A DNA stretch of 49,692 bases from Syntrophaceae bacterium. GTDB taxonomy: Bacteria > Desulfobacterota > Syntrophia > Syntrophales > Smithellaceae. A program made the translations under genes and the position numbers. Below the pieces are notes generated by a model. It was not told where the DNA came from, searched no databases, and saw nothing but the letters and a program-made list of their open reading frames with translations. Shown piece by piece: positions 40,483-47,036 of the stretch. Where the stretch lies: assembly GCA_003139775.1 (NCBI GenBank), contig PLGI01000091.1, positions 1-49,692 on the forward strand, read 5' to 3'. Numbering within the stretch: the first letter of the stretch is position 1; each line of letters starts with the position of its first letter.

Positions 40483-40851
40483 TCATTTTGTTGCCGGCGA
40501 TACTGTAATGGTAGCCGTTTTGCTTCCGAAAAAATTACAGGTAGCGGTAACTTCCAGCTTATCTCCCGCCGTGGCCGGTACTTTGTAATTATAAGTAAAA
40601 GTTCCAGCGGGTTGGGAATCATATTTTTCGGTGCTTAATACAACCGAGTTTTTCTTAATTTCGACATTTTTGATGTAGTGAAAACCAGATGCTGAGGAGT
40701 TGTGAGTGATAGTGACGGCTAAATTTTGAGTTGACGCATTGTATTCCAATTTTACGTCCTGTGGTGCGTTGGCGTAAGAGACCTGTGGATAGAGAAAGAA
40801 AATCATTAAAACAAATAACAAAACGCTAAAAATACATGTCTGTCTTTTCAT
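40483..40851 (-). CDS. Small secreted beta-sandwich protein
   Basis: 122 aa. A signal peptide (residues 1-27, ends 'QVSYANA') is followed by a short domain with 'PQDVKLEYNASTQNLAVTIT', 'HYIKNVEIKKN', 'YKVPATAGDKLEVTATCNFF' and 'SKTATITVSP'. This looks like an Ig-like or desulfoferrodoxin-like beta sandwich, but I see no metal ligands, so I name no function. AAGGAGGG precedes the ATG. It lies 24 bp before the amidohydrolase and may share its transcript. Confidence 0.8.
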   Translation of the reverse strand: MKRQTCIFSVLLFVLMIFFLYPQVSYANAPQDVKLEYNASTQNLAVTITHNSSASGFHYIKNVEIKKNSVVLSTEKYDSQPAGTFTYNYKVPATAGDKLEVTATCNFFGSKTATITVSPATK

Positions 40852-40890
40852 AATAACCCTCCTTAAATTTTAATTTCAATTCTAAAGGAA

Positions 40891-40912
40891 TTTTTCGCCA
40901 TGTTGGCGAAAA
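40891..40912 (-). terminator. Probable terminator after the rubredoxin-like membrane gene
   Basis: TTTTCGCCA pairs with TGGCGAAAA around TGT, with T-rich DNA on the left, which is the 3' side for minus-strand transcription. It lies between the gene ending at 41025 and the gene starting at 40851. Confidence 0.7.
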
Positions 40913-41024
40913 TTCTCGGCAATGTAAGATTCGACCTAATTATGCGCTCTCCTAAAGGAAATGCGCTTCCGATCAATGCGCTGTTCCTTATAAGAACAAA
41001 CTGCGCAGGCATGGTCAGAAAAAA

Positions 41025-41585
41025 TCAACCGGGTAATTTTGCTTCCATCAATTCGTCGCCAATCAATCCCAATGCAATACTAAAGCCCACAGCTATTATT
41101 GTCAACATGGTGAATAATGCCATTACCGGTACGGATGACAACCGCAATGTAAAAGCAACGGCGGCAATAAGAATAGATGTAAACAGGAAGCTCAACCCGA
41201 ATATAATTTTCTTTTTCAGAAAAGGCGTTGTCACCCTCCGGAATCTGGTTTTGCCGTCAACAAGTCCGGTTAGCAAGGCCAGAATAAGAGAAAATGAGAG
41301 AGCGGATGAAATCACTCGCATTGTGCAATTCAAGATTCCACTAATTTGAGGTGGCGCGACAAAAGATAAACCGGCCAGAACAAATAGAGTAAAGGCGAAA
41401 GATTGTGGAAAATGCACAATAATAGGATGAATATGCAGCCTCAGGATTTTGCGTCTCTTTTCCGTTACAGTGTCTGTATAAGATTCAAACATCTTTGCAG
41501 GCACACCACATGCCGGGCATACATCTTTTATCTTGCCCTCGCGGGTTACATAACCGCATGCTTTACATCTGATGAGGTTGACCAT
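41025..41585 (-). CDS. Rubredoxin-like domain fused to a four-helix membrane domain
   Basis: 186 aa. Residues 1-35 form a short rubredoxin/rubrerythrin-like iron site with two CxxC pairs ('IRCKACGYV' and 'DVCPACGVPAKMFE'). The remainder has four membrane helices: 'HPIIVHFPQSFAFTLFVLAG' and on, the DUF2231-like layout with conserved His before helix 1. It may pass electrons at the membrane, or sense redox state. It points away from the cytochrome bd genes, with a shared 130-bp upstream region, and both may be under oxygen control. Confidence 0.85.
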   Translation of the reverse strand: MVNLIRCKACGYVTREGKIKDVCPACGVPAKMFESYTDTVTEKRRKILRLHIHPIIVHFPQSFAFTLFVLAGLSFVAPPQISGILNCTMRVISSALSFSLILALLTGLVDGKTRFRRVTTPFLKKKIIFGLSFLFTSILIAAVAFTLRLSSVPVMALFTMLTIIAVGFSIALGLIGDELMEAKLPG

Positions 41586-41719
41586 GAGAACATCTCCGTA
41601 CTGTTTTTATGAGGTTTTATGATAATATATTTAAGCATCAAATGACAGTTAAAAAAATAAGTTGTTGAAAAGTTATTTTCAATTAGCTAATGTAAAGTAT
41701 TCCAAAGTTGGAGGTATCT

Positions 41720-43027
41720 ATGAGTGCGTTACTACTTGCCCGTATTCAATTCGCTTTTACGATAGGCTTCCATTTCCTTTTCCCGGCGATGACTTTGGGT
41801 ACTGCCCTGATTATCCTCATATCCGAAACCCTATATCTCGCCAAAAAAGATGAAGTCTATAAAAAAATAACTGATTTTATGGCCAGACTGCTGGGACTTA
41901 TTTTCGTGATAGGCGCGGCAACCGGAATTGTCATGGAATTTTCTTTCGGCACAAACTGGTCGGGATATTCCCGTGCGGTAGGAGATGTCTTCGGTCCGAT
42001 ACTCGCGGCTGAAGGCGTTATTGCTTTTTTTCTGGAATCGGTATTCATCGGAGTTCTTCTTTTCGCCAGAAACAAGGTTTCCCCGAAGGTTTACTGGCTG
42101 GCGGCTCTACTGGTTTTTGTTGGCGGTCACCTTTCCGCTTTCTGGATAGTGGTCGCCAATTCCTGGATGCAGACTCCCGCAGGCTACGCGATAAATGAAG
42201 CGGGGAAAATTGTTCTGACCAGTTTTACCGGCGCTGTTTTTAATCCATCAACAATCATCAGATTTTGTCATACCGTAATGGCTTCGTGGATGACCTGCGC
42301 GGTAATGTTGGCGGGCATAGCCGGATATTACGTTAGGAAAGGTTTGCACGGCGAAACGGCCAGAACAATGCTGAAAATCGGCATAATTCTCTTTGCCTTA
42401 ACACCGTTTATTCAACTGGCAACAGGCCACATTCATGCGATTGAGGTAATCAATATGCAGCCGGAAAAAGCGGCCGCGTTTGAAGGGCATTTTTATACGG
42501 CCAAGGGCGCGCCGCTTTATGCTGTAGGATTTGTTGACGAGCAAAACGAAAAGACCTATGGAATTTACGCGCCAAAAGCTTTGAGCTTTTTATACAACTT
42601 TGACTGGAACTCGGAAATAAAAGGATTGAAAGATTTTCCCAAAGAAAACTGGCCGCCGGTTAACTTTGTGTTTCAGGCTTATCATATCATGGCGGGGATA
42701 GGCATACTTTTGATTGCGTTAGGATTACTGGGCGCTTATCTTCTTTGGACTAAAAAAATATATGAGAACAAATTATATCTTTTCATCCTGCCGTTTCTCA
42801 TACCGCTGCCGCATATTGCACATGAGACAGGATGGATGGCGGCGGAAGTCGGGAGGCAGCCTTGGATAATTTATAAGCTTATGAAAACCGCCAACGCCGC
42901 GTCGGTAGTAGTTACCGCGGGTGAGATAGTATTCAGCCTGTTTATGTTTTTTATTATTTATCTGCTGTTGGCGGTGATGTTTATCAAACTGTTTGTAAAA
43001 ATTGTTCAAAAAGGTCCGGCAGCATGA
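41720..43027 (+). CDS. cydA: Cytochrome bd ubiquinol oxidase subunit I
   Basis: 435 aa from ATG 41720, with GGAGG seven bases upstream; the reading from 41708 is an in-frame TTG inside the ribosome site. His18 ('TIGFHFLFPA') is a heme b ligand and 'FCHTVMASW' holds another His. The loop 'GHIHAIEVINMQPEKAAAFE' and the 'ETGWMAAEVGRQPW' motif are diagnostic. At 435 aa it has the short Q-loop typical of anaerobe and cyanide-insensitive-type bd oxidases. It oxidises quinol and reduces oxygen with high affinity, probably to protect an anaerobe from oxygen. cydB follows after a small broken gene. Confidence 0.95.
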   Translation: MSALLLARIQFAFTIGFHFLFPAMTLGTALIILISETLYLAKKDEVYKKITDFMARLLGLIFVIGAATGIVMEFSFGTNWSGYSRAVGDVFGPILAAEGVIAFFLESVFIGVLLFARNKVSPKVYWLAALLVFVGGHLSAFWIVVANSWMQTPAGYAINEAGKIVLTSFTGAVFNPSTIIRFCHTVMASWMTCAVMLAGIAGYYVRKGLHGETARTMLKIGIILFALTPFIQLATGHIHAIEVINMQPEKAAAFEGHFYTAKGAPLYAVGFVDEQNEKTYGIYAPKALSFLYNFDWNSEIKGLKDFPKENWPPVNFVFQAYHIMAGIGILLIALGLLGAYLLWTKKIYENKLYLFILPFLIPLPHIAHETGWMAAEVGRQPWIIYKLMKTANAASVVVTAGEIVFSLFMFFIIYLLLAVMFIKLFVKIVQKGPAA

Positions 43028-43328
43028 TGCAAATGAAAAACATTAAAAAATTGGTGGCGTTTCTCATTGTACTGAGCATTACTTATATGGGGCTTGGTGT
43101 ATCTGGTATTATTTTAGGCTTTCTGGAGGTTTAGGAAGAGGTATTATCACTAGAGGTATTCCTCCGTATTTTGTCCCCATCATAGGAATATGGATGGGCT
43201 GGAGTGGCTTGTGGAAAATTTTTAATGCAGGACAAGATTGGGATCGATCCGTTGGATATATGAAAATCGTTGGTGGCGCTGCCCTTATTATAATTACAAA
43301 TTTATTCTTATATGTGTTGGCACGGTAA
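43024..43328 (+). pseudogene. Small membrane protein between cydA and cydB, with a frameshift
   Basis: Begins ATGATG overlapping the cydA stop. Reading one frame gives 36 residues with one hydrophobic helix ('LVAFLIVLSITYMGLGVSGI') and a stop at 43132-43134. After the stop another frame reads on with 'GGLGRGIITRGIPPYFVPII' and 'GGAALIIITNLFLYVLAR' to a TAA at 43326. Joined by a one-base shift near 43115-43130, the whole would be a protein of about 100 residues with three helices. I see no classic slippery site, so this is probably a broken gene or a base error. Position recalls CydX-type subunits, but the sequence is unlike CydX. Confidence 0.65.
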
Positions 43329-43369
43329 GTTGAGAGCCACTTTGGGTTAGAAATGGAATGGAGGAATAA

Positions 43370-44380
43370 ATGGAAAACATACAAAACTTTCAAATACTCT
43401 GGTTTGTTCTTATTCTGATACTGTTTGTCGGCTACTCTCTTCTGGATGGATTTGATCTGGGCATAGGAGCGCTCCTGCCCTTCATCGCTAAGACAGAAGA
43501 GGAGAAGGATATCCTGATCAATTCCATCGGTCCTGTCTGGGACGGCAACGAAGTATGGCTGATCACCGGAGGCGGCGCGTTGTTCGCGGCTTTTCCCCAC
43601 GCCTATGCTACGGCCTTTTCCGGCTTTTATCTGGCGATGATGCTTGTTTTGTTTGCCCTGATCTTTCGGGCTGTCTCGATGGAATTCCGCGTCAATGACG
43701 AAAATCGATCCTTGATCTGGGAGAAAGCGTTTATCGTAGGCAGTGGTCTTGCCGCGCTTTTATTTGGCGTAGCTTTGGGTAATGTTGTTTATGGAGTGCC
43801 GCTGGATAATAAAATGGAATTTACCGGCAGCTTTTTTACATTGCTGAGGCCGGTGCCTCTTTTATTCGGCGTCACGGGGCTTGCCGCGATTTGTTTGCAG
43901 GGCGCGTCTTACGCCGTAATGAAGACAGAAGGCGAATTACAAGAGCGATCTTTTCGCGCGGTCAGTATTTTAATGTGGATCAATCTTATAACCGCGATTA
44001 CTTATTTTATGACAATGGCTTTGATTGTTCAAAGTCTCACGTCAAATTGGTTATTCTATATGGCTATTTTAGTCACGCTGCTGGGGCTTGCGGGAATATT
44101 CTTTTCTAGCAGGAAGAAAAATGATTCCGCCCTATTTTGGGAATCCTCATTTTCTTTTATCGGACTATGGCTTGCCGTGGCGGCGGTTCATTTTCCCAAT
44201 CTGATCAAAGCAAGCAATGATCAAAATTTGAGCATAACTATTTTTAACAGTTCCACCGGATTACAAACGCTGAAGTTGATGAGCGTCATTGCCCTGATAG
44301 GAATGCCGGTAGTAATCGCCTATACCATCTTTGTTTACCGCATTTTTAAGGGGAAGACGAAATCCTCCGATCATTATTAA
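43370..44380 (+). CDS. cydB: Cytochrome bd ubiquinol oxidase subunit II
   Basis: 336 aa, the normal length, with about eight or nine membrane helices. 'GYSLLDGFDLGIGALLPF' and 'IGPVWDGNEVWLITGGGALF' are the family's N-terminal motifs, followed by 'AFPHAYATAFSGFYL' and 'RAVSMEFR'. It forms the CydAB heterodimer in the inner membrane. AATGGAGGAATAA precedes the ATG. The gap to cydA is filled by the frameshifted small gene. No other oxidase gene is nearby. Confidence 0.95.
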   Translation: MENIQNFQILWFVLILILFVGYSLLDGFDLGIGALLPFIAKTEEEKDILINSIGPVWDGNEVWLITGGGALFAAFPHAYATAFSGFYLAMMLVLFALIFRAVSMEFRVNDENRSLIWEKAFIVGSGLAALLFGVALGNVVYGVPLDNKMEFTGSFFTLLRPVPLLFGVTGLAAICLQGASYAVMKTEGELQERSFRAVSILMWINLITAITYFMTMALIVQSLTSNWLFYMAILVTLLGLAGIFFSSRKKNDSALFWESSFSFIGLWLAVAAVHFPNLIKASNDQNLSITIFNSSTGLQTLKLMSVIALIGMPVVIAYTIFVYRIFKGKTKSSDHY

Positions 44381-44420
44381 CGCCAATTCGCGATTATTAA
44401 GGATGAGGATAAAACCAAGG

Positions 44421-44807
44421 TCAAGGTTTACTTAAAATTTTCATGATGGTCTCTATCAGTTTTTTTGTCCGTACCGGTTTGGGCAGGATATAGTTGTTCC
44501 CTATTTTACTTTCTTTGCTGTCAACAATATCATCATTACTGGCAAGGGCTGTAACAAAAAGTATCGGGATGTCTGCCGTAGCGGAATTTTCTTTTAATGA
44601 AGCCGCGACATCTTCGCCGGGCATGTCCGGCATGAACAGATCAAGCAGGATGATATCCGGATATTCATTTTTGGCCAGTTCTATTCCGTCATTGCCGTTT
44701 GTCGCGATAATCACATCGAACATTCCGTTCTGTACGAGGTTTTTCTGGACAAAATAACAAAAATCAACTTCATCATCAATAACCAATACTTTTATATTTT
44801 CTTTCAT
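44421..44807 (-). CDS. Response regulator receiver (single domain)
   Basis: 128 aa from ATG 44807 (AAGGAGATG eight bases upstream). It has only a receiver domain: acidic pocket D11/D12 ('VIDDEVD'), phosphorylation Asp56 ('ILLDLFMPDMPG'), Thr in 'FVTALAS' and Lys in 'YILPKPVR'. With no output domain, it must act through a partner or relay, in the CheY or Spo0F manner. It begins 1 bp after the stop of the histidine kinase gene, so the kinase is its natural phosphate donor. Confidence 0.93.
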   Translation of the reverse strand: MKENIKVLVIDDEVDFCYFVQKNLVQNGMFDVIIATNGNDGIELAKNEYPDIILLDLFMPDMPGEDVAASLKENSATADIPILFVTALASNDDIVDSKESKIGNNYILPKPVRTKKLIETIMKILSKP

Positions 44808-44808
44808 G

Positions 44809-46512
44809 TTACATCTCCTTTTCATCCGTCACTTTAATTGTTGGCTGGAGTTTTATAAAAAAAGTAGTCCCCTGATTTTTCCGGCTCTCAACATCGATGG
44901 TGCCGCTTAATCGTTCCATGATCATATGGGAAATGCTGAGGCCCAGACCCGTTCCTTCATTAGCTGGTTTGGTCGTAAAAAATGGCTCGAATATTTTCGG
45001 CAGTGCCTCCTCCGGGATTCCTTTTCCGGTATCTGATATTTCAACAACAATCATTTCATCGCCGATGCTGAAAAAATCAGCCCGCCGGTAACCGGTTTTA
45101 TAGCCGACCTCAGTGACGAATTGTTTATGGGCACGAACCGTCAATATCTTTTCTTTGCAATCTTTCATGGCATCAACCGCATTATTGACAAGATTCAAAA
45201 AAACCTGTTCCAGCATATCATGATCACCGGCCACCTCCAACAATTCGTCATCATACTCGCGTCGTACGCTTACACCGTTTTTTAGAATCATTTGTTCTGC
45301 AAGGGTCAGTACGTTATCAAGCAATGGACAGAGGGGTAGTTGCGTGATCTTGTATACTGATTTTCTTGAAAATGCTAAAATGTTTTTGATAATATTATCG
45401 GCCCTGTTGACCGCATTAAAAATTTTTTCTATTGATTCACGGATATGGGAATTATCATCGGGAATATTGTTCTCCAGATAATCCAATCCCATATAAATAA
45501 TTTCCAACGGATTCCTGATTTCATGTGCAATACCGGACGCCATCCGCCCGAGGGCGGCCATTTTATCCTTTTGTATTAATTGGTCCCGGGTCTTTATCAA
45601 CAAATCAACAGTATCATTTAATTTTTTCTCTTTTTCGATCCTATCGGTGATATCTTTTGAAATAATGCAGACCGCAAGAACATCCCGGGTTGACGGATCT
45701 CTTATCGGGCTCAGCGTATTGGCAAACCATATGCCTTTATTTTTATCATAGGACTCATACTGCACCATGTCATTATTTTGACATACCGATCTCACATAGT
45801 TCAACGATTTTTCCGCTTCGGTTTCATCTTCGTTATAAATCTGTGAAATGGTCAAACCGGAAAGACTTTTTTCATCCGGGTATCCATAAAATTTGACGAG
45901 TTTTTGGTTGGCAAATAAAAACTTCCCGTCATTATCGACAATACACATCAACACATCGGTAGCTTGAACAATTTGCTCGTATCTTTCCCGGACTTCATTA
46001 ATCCGTCTGTCTTTGTCTTTTAACCGGGTCGTTATGATATATCCGTAAAACATTGCAATGACAATAATAAACGGAATCCGGAGCAAATAGCTGATGGCTG
46101 CCGGACCTTCTAAAAATCCCTTTTGATATAACAGCCAACCGTAGATGACAGAAAAGATGATGGTGCTCATCATCAGGTATTCAAGGCGGGAGCTAATTGT
46201 CGCTAATAAGATAATAAAAAAATACATCAGGTATAAATCCGACCCGGCATATCCGGACAAATAAATACCGGCCGGCAGCAGAATGCTGTCACATAAAATA
46301 AATCCAAAGAAAATCTTATCGTCATAGAAATATTTTTCCGGAATTTGGGAAACAATAAGATTGGTCAGCAGATAAAAGGCAATGAAAGCATATCCATAGT
46401 TTTTCCATTCTGTGTTGGCGGATGGTGAAAAAAGAATAAAATAAGCGGTCGTAATAATGACCATCAGCCGAACAAGAAAAATTATATTTTTTCTGGGGAA
46501 TGGCTTTGCCAT
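44809..46512 (-). CDS. Membrane PAS histidine kinase
   Basis: 567 aa from MAKPFPRKN (GAGG upstream); the ORF reaches 46590 but without a good start. Residues about 10-180 hold six membrane helices, an N-terminal sensor like the MASE type. A PAS domain follows (about 195-310: 'ATDVLMCIVDNDGKFLFANQ', 'VCIISKDITDRIEKEKKL'). The phospho-acceptor is His330 in 'GIAHEIRNPLEII', and the ATPase has 'NLVNNAVDAM', 'SDTGKGIPEEAL', 'EPFFTTKPANEGTGLGLSIS'. All boxes are intact, in contrast to the kinase-like protein at 15739. It pairs with the receiver protein directly downstream. Confidence 0.93.
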   Translation of the reverse strand: MAKPFPRKNIIFLVRLMVIITTAYFILFSPSANTEWKNYGYAFIAFYLLTNLIVSQIPEKYFYDDKIFFGFILCDSILLPAGIYLSGYAGSDLYLMYFFIILLATISSRLEYLMMSTIIFSVIYGWLLYQKGFLEGPAAISYLLRIPFIIVIAMFYGYIITTRLKDKDRRINEVRERYEQIVQATDVLMCIVDNDGKFLFANQKLVKFYGYPDEKSLSGLTISQIYNEDETEAEKSLNYVRSVCQNNDMVQYESYDKNKGIWFANTLSPIRDPSTRDVLAVCIISKDITDRIEKEKKLNDTVDLLIKTRDQLIQKDKMAALGRMASGIAHEIRNPLEIIYMGLDYLENNIPDDNSHIRESIEKIFNAVNRADNIIKNILAFSRKSVYKITQLPLCPLLDNVLTLAEQMILKNGVSVRREYDDELLEVAGDHDMLEQVFLNLVNNAVDAMKDCKEKILTVRAHKQFVTEVGYKTGYRRADFFSIGDEMIVVEISDTGKGIPEEALPKIFEPFFTTKPANEGTGLGLSISHMIMERLSGTIDVESRKNQGTTFFIKLQPTIKVTDEKEM

Positions 46513-46599
46513 CACTGCCTCTCTGATAAAGCATTGCTTTTTGAACGGTGAAATATAAGATAATATAAGCCTAATGGTTTTGTGTGTCAATGAAAAAAG

Positions 46600-46810
46600 G
46601 GGTTGCGCTGCCGGTCGTCGGCTTCATCAACGTTCAAAAAATCCTCCTTAGACCCTCCTTTAGGAAAGGAGGGTCTAAGGAAAAGATTACTTTTAGAAAA
46701 TTCCCCCTTTTGTAAAGGGGGAGAAAGGGGGATTTGGCAGATTTGTACGCCTGCCCAAGCCGCTCTTCATTGCCCCACTGAAGCGGGACGGCTTCAAATC
46801 GGAATAGTAT
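46600..46810 (+). repeat. Family A remnant with nested hairpin insert
   Basis: GCCGGTCGTCGGCTTCATC at 46606-46626 and TGTACGCCTGCCCAAGCC ... TTCAAATCGGAATAGTATC at 46744-46810 look like the two halves of a degenerate family A copy. Between them lies about 105 bp of another type: the perfect 16-bp stem CCTTAGACCCTCCTTT-agg-AAAGGAGGGTCTAAGG (46646-46680) and CCCCCTTT-tgt-AAAGGGGG (46703-46721). The second may end transcripts from either side. Region 46513-47036 holds no gene. Confidence 0.6.
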
Positions 46811-47036
46811 CAATTCGCGCTTATTGTGAAAACGCAGTTATGTTTTCGTTATCAACTGTGGATAACTTTCTGTAATCCACAAACCTCCGACGTCACAAAA
46901 CATTCAAGATAACAAATGATACTAAATAGCTTGTTGCTCGTTTTTCATTGACATACGAAACAACATATTGTATTTTTCACATCTAAGGGATTTCTTATCA
47001 AAGATGCGGCTTTATTTAATATAGGAGATCTTGTAC

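Noticed and set aside
43109-43600. 163-aa minus-strand open frame opposite cydB start
   Set aside because: It is a shadow of cydB and the small membrane gene, with no recognisable domain or start site.
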